Source: Leptolyngbya sp. PCC 7375 (GTDB lineage: Bacteria > Cyanobacteriota > Cyanobacteriia > Phormidesmidales > Phormidesmidaceae). Taken from it: a DNA stretch of 64,000 nt. Position numbers and translations under genes: made by a program. Shown here piece by piece: positions 52,659 through 61,547 of the stretch (positions are counted from its first letter, which is position 1; each line of letters begins with the position of its first letter). The DNA lies in contig NZ_JH993797.1 of NCBI RefSeq assembly GCF_000316115.1, positions 5,863,961-5,927,960 of the forward strand, written 5' to 3'. The notes under the pieces were generated by a model. That model saw nothing but the letters and a program-made list of their open reading frames with translations. It did no database searches and was not told the DNA's origin.

Positions 52659-53854
52659 ATGCTGGAAAGCCGTGTCAAAGAGACGATTCAAGATGCTGCT
52701 CAGAAACTGACGGGTGCTCGCAAACGCGCCTTTATGGCCAAAGTCGCTATCGACTACTTTGATGGGTCAGCGCGCAAAACAGAGACGTACCTCGGTTGGA
52801 ATCGTAAAAGTGTCCAATTGGGGCTTCATGAACATCGCAGTGGCATCACCTGTATCGATAACTATCAGGCTAGAGGCCGTCAGTCTATCGAAGCAAAACT
52901 GCCGAGACTAGAGGCCGATATTCGAGACGTGGTGGGCGAGCACACTCAAGCGGATCCTAAATTTCAATCGACCTTTGGTTACCTTCAGGTGAGTGCTCGG
53001 GCGGTTCGAGAGGCCTTGATAGAGGTCAAAGGCTATGAGGACTCGGAGTTACCGACCCGCCAAACCATGGGGAATCTATTGAATCGGATGGGGTATCGCT
53101 TAAAAAAACACAAAAAGTAAAACCGCTGAAGAAACTCCCCGAAACGGATGCGATTTTTGAGAATATTGACGACGCTCATCGGAAAGCGGAGACCGCTCGC
53201 AATACCTTACGCATTTCGATTGACACGAAAGCCAAAGTCAAAATTGGTAATCTCTCAAGAGGCGGCAAAGCCCGGACTCTCAAAGCCAAACAAGCCCATG
53301 ATCATGATGACCACTGGGAGACCCAATTAGTGCCCTTTGGGATTCTCGATGTGGCCGCCAGTCAATTGGCTATCTACTTTGGACAGTCTGCTGAAACAAC
53401 CGATTTTATTATGGATTGTTTGGAAGCTTGGTGGGATGAATATCAGAGCTACTATCCGGGCATTGATACCCTAGCCATTGACCTGGATGGAGGCCCTTCT
53501 GTGCGCAGTAATCGCACCCAATTTATTAAACGCATGGTGGAGTTTGCCCACGCCACACACTTAAAGATTCATCTCATTTACTATCCTCCGTATCACAGCA
53601 AATATAATCCCATTGAGCGGTGTTGGGCGGCATTAGAACAGTATTGGAATGGTACGGTATTAACCTCAGTTGAAGATGCCTTGCGATGGGCCGCTAATAT
53701 GCGATGGAATGATTTTCCTCCTATGGTTCACCTGGTCGATGGGATTTATCCCAAGAAGATTACTGTTCCTGATGATGAGTTAGAGCCCTATAAACAACAC
53801 TGGCAACGGTCTGACGTACTGCCCAAATGGGATATCACGATTCAACCCGACTAG
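52659..53854 (+). pseudogene. ISAzo13-type transposase with break at an A7 run
   Basis: The first frame (ATG 52659) encodes the helix-turn-helix part: DYFDGSARKTETYLGWNRK, then TMGNLLNRMGYRLKKHKK and a stop. The second frame continues from the same point (QKVKPLKKLPETDAIFENI). It holds LRISIDTKAKVKIGNLSRGG, DTLAIDLDGGPSVRSNRTQF (Asp) and YYPPYHSKYNPIERCWAALE (the catalytic Glu), all typical of ISAzo13. The shift is -1 at TTA AAA AAA C, an A_AAA_AAA slippery site. Inserted between tpsB and tpsA on the opposite strand. A hairpin CTTGCAC...GTGCAAG at 53869-53892 lies near the right end. Confidence 0.85.
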
Positions 53855-54506
53855 TGGGATGTTATTTGCTTGCACATCCCTAAAAGTGCAAGCAGATCCC
53901 AATCGAATCTGTCATGCTCAGATGCCACGGAACTTATCTGAACATTGCCGATTTATGCCAGGAACGCTTCTGTTTTGGACAGCCATCGTTTCAGGATCCT
54001 GAGCTGACTAGGGGGTTCAATACTTTTATCGTTGCTACATAGCAATGAGATAACTCATTCTCATTGGTTGCTCCCCTAGCCTTTCCCATGAGAGAAAATA
54101 AGGTCAAACAAGTCTTGCCAGCTCTTGCAGTGATAGCTGGCATAGTCGCACTGTGCTGTGTTGTTTATGCAGAAATATCAACAGGAGATGTGCCTATGTC
54201 CCTGATAGATGCTGATTGTTATGATGCTCCATTAATTAGTCGGTAAAGCCCTCAGATATGGGTATGACCTCAATTAGATGTCTATTAAAAAGTCAGAAAT
54301 CCTAAGCCCTACAAGAAGCTTACAATCTCCATCACGCTGAAACTGAGAAAATTTATTCTTCGCTCAAATCTTCCTGAAACCCTTGCTGGATAAGCGTTAT
54401 AGCACTCTACATCGTGTCGAGGTCATACCCTCAGATATTGTATTGAGTGTTGGATTAAGGATTGCATAAACCTGCATAGCAGACGAGTAAATTATTGGTA
54501 TCGTCT
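53855..54506. other. Intergenic region between ISAzo13 copy and tpsA
   Basis: Apart from the IS-end hairpin and one possible small membrane ORF (54088-54246), I see no gene. It is probably the former tpsA-tpsB intergenic region, enlarged by IS and other insertions. Confidence 0.4.
54088..54246 (+). CDS. Possible small membrane protein
   Basis: 52 residues: MRENKVKQ, then one hydrophobic helix (VLPALAVIAGIVALCCVVYA) and a polar tail with two Cys. No clear ribosome-binding site. It could be real, as small single-helix proteins are common, but conservation is untested. Confidence 0.3.
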   Translation: MRENKVKQVLPALAVIAGIVALCCVVYAEISTGDVPMSLIDADCYDAPLISR

Positions 54507-57416
54507 CTATGTACACTCTCTACTCATAACTAAGCGGCCATCAGCAGTCTGATAGATGCTAGTGGGCTCGATAATAGTTTCATTGGGTTGCAAGATAGAT
54601 TCACTATATATCTCAGGAATAGTGTTAACGTCACCATTGGGATAAACTAAACTGGAGATATTGTCAGGCTGTTCTTCAAGCCCCTCTCCAGTAATGAGAA
54701 AAGAGCTTCCTGTTTCTTGATTTTGTCGAATGCAGCTGTTACTGATCAGGGTTTCAGCATTAAGGATATTATCAGGTAGTTCACTCAAACTATTTTGAAC
54801 AAAACTAGTATCAAGAGTAGTGATTGTTCCTGAGGAAAGCTGTCCGTCTGCATTCAGGTCAACATTATTATCTTTGTCAAAAGGGGCTTGACTATCGGGT
54901 GGCACAGTTTCGCTGAAAAAGGAGCCTAACGCGATATTGCCTCCACTAGCATCTTGAGAACGTGCAAGAATATCACTATCATCAAAGGCAATTGTAATTC
55001 CTCCAATAGTGATGTTGCCTCCATTTCCCTGACTACTTGTCGTAATATCGCTATCACCAGAAAGGATTAGTAAACCAGTCTCTGATTCTGACAAGCTATT
55101 AATCAAAATATCTCCACCTGATGAGAAAGGAGCTTCTGTTAGAAGATTCCCGTCAACCAAGTTAATTTCTCTGGCAGAATCAATAATGATATCTCCAGCG
55201 ATCCCAGAGCCCTCACTTACGGTTGAGATCGATGCACCATTTAGCACATTTAGTTCCTCAACTGTAAGCAATATTGTATTGCCTGTACCCTGCTGTGTTG
55301 TTCCTGCTGAAATTAATGCATCGTTTTGTACAGTCAACTTTGGAGTTTCAATCCTCAGCTGACCTGCATTACCCGTTGCTCTTGTTCGACTTGAAATACG
55401 ACTTGGAGTTGAGTCTTCTGCACCAGTTACCGTAACTGAATCTTCAGCAATAATTGTAAGTACTCCTCCGTCTCCATTTCCAAATGATGCTTCTGTTGAT
55501 ATGCGACCACCTTGTTGGACCAGTAATCTTCCTGTATTAATTAATAGATCACCTGCGACTTTACCGGATCTGCTTCTGGTGATCGCCTCAGTGTCAATGC
55601 TAGCATCAGCACCGACTTCCACTGAGTCCGATGCAAAAATTTCAATATCACCAGCAACCCCTGAGCCAATGGCTGCTGTTGATATTCGACCTCTTCTGAG
55701 TAAACGAAGGGTAGGGGTTTGAATTGTTATATTGCCAGTGTCGCCACTTGCTAGTATCGAAAAACTGACTAACCCTCCTCTACCAACCTGTATTGATTCA
55801 GAGGCATTAATGGAAATATTGCCGGCTCTGCCTGAGTCTTCAGTTGAAGTTGTTGCTTCACTGTCGTCGATGATTAGTCGTTGAGTATTGATTGATAAGT
55901 TTCCGGCATTACCATTAGAACCTGTTTTAAGAATTAGGCGTCCATTTGATGATATCTCGACAGAATCCAACGCATTAATAGTGAGGTCCCCCCCATTTCC
56001 CCCTCTTGGTACATCAGTGAGAATCTCTGCTTCGTCGCTGACTTCTAGTGTATTGGTATTAATTACAATATCACCTGCGTTTCCCAACCCACCTCTGCTG
56101 TTACTGGCTAGAGTACTAGAAATACCTGATCTAGATGTACCTGTGATTTCTACAGTTTCCTTGATGTCTAAAATTATTTTGCCTGCATCACCTGAACCGA
56201 AGGTGCTAGTCAGAATTTGTCCCCCATTCTGGATGGAAAGATTATTTGTCGTGATGATCGTATTGCCTGCATTACCTGCATCTAAGGTAACTGTTGAAAC
56301 AATGCCTAATGTTTCACCTTCAATCTGAATTTCGTTTGCATTAATACGAATATCGCCACCGATAGCTTCTGAAAATAATGATGAGCTTGAAATAATCCCA
56401 TCATTAACAATAAGAGAATCATTTGCATAAATAGAAATTCCTTGGCCAGATGCGTTCCCGAACACATCTGCTATGATCGACCCTCTGTTTTCTAACAAGA
56501 TATTTTCAGCATAGAGATTGATGCTACCTCCACTGCGACCAGTAACATCGAGTAAGCCAACATCAGCAATGCGAATTGTGCCTAATCTTGTTTGAGTCTC
56601 AAGAGGAGCTAGTCTAATGCGGTCATCCTGCTCAGTAATACCGACAGTTCCTGGCTCACTGAGACTTCCAACGTCAATGTAGCCGCCTGAAGTACTCGCA
56701 GTACCAAAATTGAGAAAAGAAATATCGCCCCCAAGAAAAATTATACTTTTACCATCGACAGCTTCTAGACCACCAGGTAATCGTTGAGGAGATGGTGTCC
56801 GGTCAATATTTACAAAGGAGCCTAAGATAGGCGTATTCTCAACAGCAAAGTTAAAAATAGGAGCAGGATTTTGTTGAGAGAAAATAAATACTGATGGATC
56901 TATGTTCAGTAATTGGCTGGTTTCAGGTTGAGAAGCGCTAAAAATAGCATTTGGACCTAGGTTGATTGCATTTGCAGTCGTTGCGGCAAAAGAAGCTCCT
57001 ACATCTAAAACAGCATCGGGGCCAAATAAAATTCCGTTGGGATTAATGAGAAAAAGATTTGGCTCGGATACTCCAAACGTACCAAGGGTCCCTAGAATCA
57101 AAGAAAATCGTTCGCCAGTGACTCTACTAATGATATTTTCTACACTCTCATTGGGACTAAAGAAATAGGCTCCCCGATTCTCATCAACGTTGAAAAATGT
57201 AAAGCTATGAAATAAATTTTGTTCACGTAGTGCACCTCCAGAAATTACTTCAATAGGTAAACCACGAAAATTTTCTATTACTTGAGACTCCTCTGAACCA
57301 AGAGTGTTGTCTGGAACAATAATGCTCTGGGCAGTGGTCCTAGAATTGCTTGCAATGAACTCTGTTGATATTAGAGCAGTAATCAAACAAGTCAGTAAAT
57401 AGTGGGGGCGTATCAT
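54507..57416 (-). CDS. TpsA exoprotein with filamentous-haemagglutinin N-terminal domain
   Basis: The 969-residue secreted protein has a signal peptide (LLTCLITALISTEFIAS). Its TPS domain (residues about 35-190) has HSFTFFNVDENRGAYF and the NPNG box FLINPNGILFGPDAVLDVGA used for TpsB recognition. The remainder is a long right-handed beta-helix of Asn/Gly/Ser/Ile repeats (units such as GNAGNISINT and GDIVINTN). The end has two Cys (SNSCIRQN and SRECT), a possible disulfide. It is thought to lie on or be released from the cell surface, exported by TpsB. Ligand or target unknown. It is divergent from the CHAT gene with about 190 bp between them. Confidence 0.9.
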   Translation of the reverse strand: MIRPHYLLTCLITALISTEFIASNSRTTAQSIIVPDNTLGSEESQVIENFRGLPIEVISGGALREQNLFHSFTFFNVDENRGAYFFSPNESVENIISRVTGERFSLILGTLGTFGVSEPNLFLINPNGILFGPDAVLDVGASFAATTANAINLGPNAIFSASQPETSQLLNIDPSVFIFSQQNPAPIFNFAVENTPILGSFVNIDRTPSPQRLPGGLEAVDGKSIIFLGGDISFLNFGTASTSGGYIDVGSLSEPGTVGITEQDDRIRLAPLETQTRLGTIRIADVGLLDVTGRSGGSINLYAENILLENRGSIIADVFGNASGQGISIYANDSLIVNDGIISSSSLFSEAIGGDIRINANEIQIEGETLGIVSTVTLDAGNAGNTIITTNNLSIQNGGQILTSTFGSGDAGKIILDIKETVEITGTSRSGISSTLASNSRGGLGNAGDIVINTNTLEVSDEAEILTDVPRGGNGGDLTINALDSVEISSNGRLILKTGSNGNAGNLSINTQRLIIDDSEATTSTEDSGRAGNISINASESIQVGRGGLVSFSILASGDTGNITIQTPTLRLLRRGRISTAAIGSGVAGDIEIFASDSVEVGADASIDTEAITRSRSGKVAGDLLINTGRLLVQQGGRISTEASFGNGDGGVLTIIAEDSVTVTGAEDSTPSRISSRTRATGNAGQLRIETPKLTVQNDALISAGTTQQGTGNTILLTVEELNVLNGASISTVSEGSGIAGDIIIDSAREINLVDGNLLTEAPFSSGGDILINSLSESETGLLILSGDSDITTSSQGNGGNITIGGITIAFDDSDILARSQDASGGNIALGSFFSETVPPDSQAPFDKDNNVDLNADGQLSSGTITTLDTSFVQNSLSELPDNILNAETLISNSCIRQNQETGSSFLITGEGLEEQPDNISSLVYPNGDVNTIPEIYSESILQPNETIIEPTSIYQTADGRLVMSRECT

Positions 57417-57608
57417 TATCGTGTTATTAAAATCGATAATTACGCCCTACTATAAAACATCTATTTCACTGGCTAAACTCGTCTAAAGTCTGATTGTGAA
57501 GTAGCTAATCATGACAACCTATTGCGAAAAGTACTTCATGACTTTCAGGGCTAAAGCTATCTGATATTCTGGGTGAAAATTATCTGATATTCGCTTTTTT
57601 GTTTGCTG

Positions 57609-60275
57609 ATGCGTTGCTCTCGTCTGCGATCATCTATCTATCGTGTCTATATAGGGTTATGTGCGTTGAGTTTGTGCGTGGCCCTATGGCTAGGGCCTTC
57701 GTTGACGAGATCTGCCCCCATTGCCCAGGCAACGGATGCACGTCAGCTGGTGCAAACGGGGGTTGACTACTATCAAGCTGGTAACTTTAGGGCAGCCATT
57801 GCCCCTTGGCTTGCGGCCCACAAGGCCTATGCAGCTACGCAAGACTTACCCGCCTTAGCCATTGTTAACGAGAACCTGGCACGGGCTTATCAACAAATGG
57901 GCCGCACATCGGCAGAAATTAGCCATTGGCAACAGGCCATGGATACCGTTCAAACCCTTGGGGATCGCCAGAAACTAGGTCGCTTAATCACTGAACAAGC
58001 CCAGGCCTATAGCCGTTTGGGCCAACACCGCCGAGCGATTGCCTTACTCTGTGGCACTGCCTTTAACCAGGGAGATTGTAAAACTGGCAGTGCACTCCAG
58101 ATAGCCAGTGCATTAGAGGATGGTCTCGGTCAAATCACAGCTTTGGGGAGTTTAGGTGAAGCCTATCGGTCGAGTGGCAATACAGAAGCTGCGCAAACCT
58201 ACCTCACGCAAGGATATGCCTTGAGCCGTGAGATGGGTGCCCAAGCGTTAGAGGCGTCACTGCTTAACAGTTTAGGAAATACCTATGTGAACCTGGCTTT
58301 AGTCAATTATCGTCGAGCAGAGGAAGCGGCAGAGCGAAAAGCTACAGAAAGAAGTATCGCTGTACTAAAGTCTAAAGCTGACGATTTCAATGGCCAAGCC
58401 ATTGCTTATTTTGAAGAAAGCTATGGGCTAGCCACTGGTCAACAGCGAAGTGCAACAGAGTTATTGACGTTGCTGAATCTGATTTCAGCCTATGAAAGGG
58501 CGGACGATAATCATGCTGTTGATCGCTATCGTCAGTTGGCGTTATCGAGTCTCAAGCAGTTGCCCGATTCAAAAGCAAAGGCATTTGCGGCCATTAGACT
58601 CGCTGACTTGTTAGATCCGTTAAATGTACGGCAGTCCCAGGCAATTTTAAGCCGTGAACCGCTTTCTGCGGTGACTGAGAAGGAAGCTACGACACTGTTG
58701 GAACAGGCCTTAGCCATTGGTAAAGCAACTGAGAACCCCAGAATTACATCGTTTGCCTTGGGGAAACTAGGGACCTTAGATGAACGGGCTAAACGCTATG
58801 AAGCTGCGATCGCAAAAACTCAACAGGCCCGTCTAGCGGCGGATCAAGACCGGGCTGCCCAAGATAGCCTGTATCTTTGGGAATGGCAGTTAGGTCGAAT
58901 CTACACAGAATTAGACAAGCAACGTGAAGCAGAACAGTCTTACAGTCAGGCTGTTGCCTTATTAGAAGAAATCCGTAGTGATATCTTGAATGCCAATCGC
59001 GATCTACAGTTTGATTTTCGAGATACGGTAGAGCCGATCTATCGGCAGTATGCGGCTCTAAGCCTGGCAAGTGTGCCTAAAGCAGTCACCCTAAATCAGG
59101 GTGACGTTGCCTTTGCAGAGTTAGAAAAGGTATTGACCACGCTGGATTCTCTCAAGGTGGCAGAGCTACAGAGTTACTTTGCCAATGACTGTGTGATTGT
59201 GCCTGCCGAAGTGCGAGCTGATGCAGTGGGCCAGAGCCATGCAACGGGTGTTGTGAGCACCGCACTATCTGATGATCAGCTCACGGTGATCATGAGTCTT
59301 CCGGGAGGAGCCCGAGAAATTGTGCAAATTCCAGTTGCTTCAGCTGTGGTCGAAGATCAGGTCAATGAATTTCGCCGTAGCTTAGAACTGGGGGCACGGG
59401 ACTATAGCTTTAATACCGAGCCAGCTCAGCAGCTGTATCAGTGGCTAGTGCAACCGTTTGAGACAGATTTAACAGATGTAAAAACGCTGGTCTTTGTCAA
59501 TGATGGACTGCTGCGTAGTGTGCCGATGGCTGCCTTATACGACGGCAGTCAGTTTTTGATTGAAAAGTTTGCAGTGGCGACAACCCCGAGTTTGACCCTA
59601 ACTACGCCAGAAAAATTAGAACGCCGTGGGTTAAACGCCTTACTGGTGGGGGTGAGTGAACCCTCTGAAGTGCCCCAGCGACCCTTTGCTGCGTTACCTG
59701 CCGTAGAGCGAGAGCTGGACTTACTCTCTAAGCAGCTACCCAATACAAAAACGTTATTAAATGACAACTTTTCGATCGATACGCTGCAGGCGGCATTAGT
59801 TGCAGAAGATTACCGGATCTTGCATATGGCTACCCACGGTACCTTTGGCTTTGCACCGGAAGATAACTTTGTGGTGGTAGGCGCTAAGGATGTGACGGGG
59901 CAGTACAACGAGACTCTCACCATTGGACAATTAGATCAGTTGATTCGGAATGTCAATGACCCGACCCGAGAGCCCATTGAATTATTGACCCTCACAGCCT
60001 GTGATACCGCTATTGGCGGTAATCGGTCTACGTTAGGGCTGGCCGGTGTTGCGGTGCGAGCCGGTGTCCGTAGTGCGGTGGCCACACTATGGGCCGTCAG
60101 TGATGATTCCACCCCTGAGATTGTTTCGATGTTTTACGATCAGCTGCAACAGCCAGCATTAACTAAGGCTGAGGCTTTGCAACAGGCCCAGATAGCAATG
60201 TTAAAGTCAGGCGATATTTTGAAAGCCCACCCCTATCGTTGGGCTCCGTTTATCTTGATTGGCAATTGGCTTTAA
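57609..60275 (+). CDS. TPR-CHAT domain protein (caspase-like)
   Basis: About 888 residues with an N-terminal signal or anchor (VYIGLCALSLCVALWLG). Some ten TPR-like helix pairs follow (GVDYYQAGNFRAAIAPWLAA; AIALLCGTAFNQGDC; LLEQALAIGKATENPRI). The C-terminal CHAT peptidase domain (about 590-888) has catalytic His in LHMATHGTFGF and Cys in LLTLTACDTAIGG, both present. CHAT proteases are activated by partner proteins and cleave specific targets; some are defence effectors. With a signal sequence it probably acts in the periplasm or at the membrane. Neighbouring TpsA, TpsB and DUF928 genes point to a shared surface system. The gene's stop lies in a 13-14-bp triplicated repeat. Confidence 0.9.
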   Translation: MRCSRLRSSIYRVYIGLCALSLCVALWLGPSLTRSAPIAQATDARQLVQTGVDYYQAGNFRAAIAPWLAAHKAYAATQDLPALAIVNENLARAYQQMGRTSAEISHWQQAMDTVQTLGDRQKLGRLITEQAQAYSRLGQHRRAIALLCGTAFNQGDCKTGSALQIASALEDGLGQITALGSLGEAYRSSGNTEAAQTYLTQGYALSREMGAQALEASLLNSLGNTYVNLALVNYRRAEEAAERKATERSIAVLKSKADDFNGQAIAYFEESYGLATGQQRSATELLTLLNLISAYERADDNHAVDRYRQLALSSLKQLPDSKAKAFAAIRLADLLDPLNVRQSQAILSREPLSAVTEKEATTLLEQALAIGKATENPRITSFALGKLGTLDERAKRYEAAIAKTQQARLAADQDRAAQDSLYLWEWQLGRIYTELDKQREAEQSYSQAVALLEEIRSDILNANRDLQFDFRDTVEPIYRQYAALSLASVPKAVTLNQGDVAFAELEKVLTTLDSLKVAELQSYFANDCVIVPAEVRADAVGQSHATGVVSTALSDDQLTVIMSLPGGAREIVQIPVASAVVEDQVNEFRRSLELGARDYSFNTEPAQQLYQWLVQPFETDLTDVKTLVFVNDGLLRSVPMAALYDGSQFLIEKFAVATTPSLTLTTPEKLERRGLNALLVGVSEPSEVPQRPFAALPAVERELDLLSKQLPNTKTLLNDNFSIDTLQAALVAEDYRILHMATHGTFGFAPEDNFVVVGAKDVTGQYNETLTIGQLDQLIRNVNDPTREPIELLTLTACDTAIGGNRSTLGLAGVAVRAGVRSAVATLWAVSDDSTPEIVSMFYDQLQQPALTKAEALQQAQIAMLKSGDILKAHPYRWAPFILIGNWL

Positions 60276-60305
60276 GGGCTGGCTTTAAAGGACTGGCTTT
60301 AAGGC
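60267..60305. repeat. 13/14-bp repeat shared by two convergent stop codons
   Basis: TGGCTTTAAGGGC, TGGCTTTAAAGGAC and TGGCTTTAAGGC follow one another. The first copy ends the CHAT gene (TAA 60273-60275). The third, read on the minus strand, ends the DUF928 gene (TAA at 60299-60301). The palindromic CTTTAAG serves both strands. Confidence 0.9.
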
Positions 60306-61159
60306 GCAGTTGCTTCGACGATTTCTAAAATGTCTTGACGGATCTGATCTGACTCTGGTGGCAGGGACATGGCTAAGTCGGTGAGCAGACCGCTGCGGGT
60401 TTCTTGTTCGCCTAAGCTTGTTGCCTGGGCAACCTGTGCGATCGCATCGTACCAAATCCCAGCCTGTCCATAGGCTACGGCTCTTTCAGTCGCTGTAGTA
60501 GCGGTTGCCAATGCCTGAGAGAGCTCAACAGTACCAGGGACCACCTCAAACGACAGCTCCTGTAGCATCGCCTGGGCTGGATACTCAGGATTACACTCAA
60601 TAATCACCTGCCAACGATATTCCACACCCGTTGATAACGCGGCTACCGTGGGGGGTAGCTGATGTGTCATAAACCCAGCACTATAGGTGAGGCTGCTCTC
60701 ATAGATGGGAATGGGAATATCGTTCTCATCTGGGGCCAACAGGCGAAAAATAATTGGAAACGTTGCGTCGATTTCAGGTAGATGCCAGACAAATAGAGGA
60801 GACTCAGATGTAGTACGACCCAAAATTGTGTCGGGAGTATTGGGTCCAAAGATGGTAAATGCAGTTGCTGTAGGGCCTAAGCAGCCGCCACGACGAGTGC
60901 CTGTAGACGTGCGGGGAGCCGATGTGGGTGTTGGATCCGTGGGGGGACGAAAATACGTGCCAGTGGAGGTAATAATGGAATCCCTGTCGATGTCAGCGTC
61001 ATCAGGCGGTGTGAACTCAGCTTGAGCGTGATAATAGGTCTTGGTTTCTACGGTGTTAAGTGGCGGAGCCCCATCGCTTACAGGTGATAAATACCAACTA
61101 CTAAGGATAAAAAACGACGTAAACCTTAGCAATGCAGAACGATATTGGGGCGCAATCAT
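60299..61159 (-). CDS. DUF928 domain-containing protein
   Basis: The 286-residue exported protein has an N-terminal signal (LLRFTSFFILSSWYLS) and a disordered Thr/Pro/Arg-rich stretch (about 50-95). The DUF928 part follows (RGGCLGPTATAFTIFGPN; SPLFVWHLPEIDATFPIIFR; GVEYRWQVIIECNPEYP). Then comes a helical end (TERAVAYGQAGIWYDAIAQ). The family is cyanobacterial and often lies near CHAT and TPS genes; function unknown. It is convergent with the CHAT gene, and a repeat spans both stops. Confidence 0.82.
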   Translation of the reverse strand: MIAPQYRSALLRFTSFFILSSWYLSPVSDGAPPLNTVETKTYYHAQAEFTPPDDADIDRDSIITSTGTYFRPPTDPTPTSAPRTSTGTRRGGCLGPTATAFTIFGPNTPDTILGRTTSESPLFVWHLPEIDATFPIIFRLLAPDENDIPIPIYESSLTYSAGFMTHQLPPTVAALSTGVEYRWQVIIECNPEYPAQAMLQELSFEVVPGTVELSQALATATTATERAVAYGQAGIWYDAIAQVAQATSLGEQETRSGLLTDLAMSLPPESDQIRQDILEIVEATAP

Positions 61160-61185
61160 AGTCGTAGATGAGCTGACCTAAGCAA

Positions 61186-61419
61186 CTAAACGATTTCAAC
61201 TCTGGGCACACAGTGCTGATGTTGAAGATGTTTGCAGTATTTCCAGAGACGGATACTCCAATACACCAGGGTAATGATTAGCAAAGCTGTACTTAGCCAC
61301 TCTAACCAAACCCACTGCCAACCTAAACGAGTCAGTGTAAAAATTGCAATGTCGTCCACAAAGTTTAACAGGAGTAAAAATCCTTTTTGAATTAGATCAC
61401 TTAAACTGTCGATTTGCAT
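61186..61419 (-). CDS. Small membrane protein
   Basis: 77 residues with one or two hydrophobic helices (GFLLLLNFVDDIAIFTL; WLEWLSTALLIITLVYWSI) and a basic C-terminal tail. It lies just before DUF928 on the same strand (26 bp). Family unknown; it may be cotranscribed with DUF928. Confidence 0.55.
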   Translation of the reverse strand: MQIDSLSDLIQKGFLLLLNFVDDIAIFTLTRLGWQWVWLEWLSTALLIITLVYWSIRLWKYCKHLQHQHCVPRVEIV

Positions 61420-61547
61420 GGCCTTAACTTCCTTACGTCGTTGACTTTACTGTACGGAAGCTGCTGGCTGAATACATGCAAGAAATCAGACAAATTCGTT
61501 GCCAAGTTTGTCTAACTTAGTGGCAGAAATGTGCAACTATCGGCTAC

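Noticed and set aside
54507..57416. Plus-strand frames (73, 146 and 68 codons) inside tpsA
   Set aside because: They mirror the repetitive codons of the beta-helix gene and have no support of their own.
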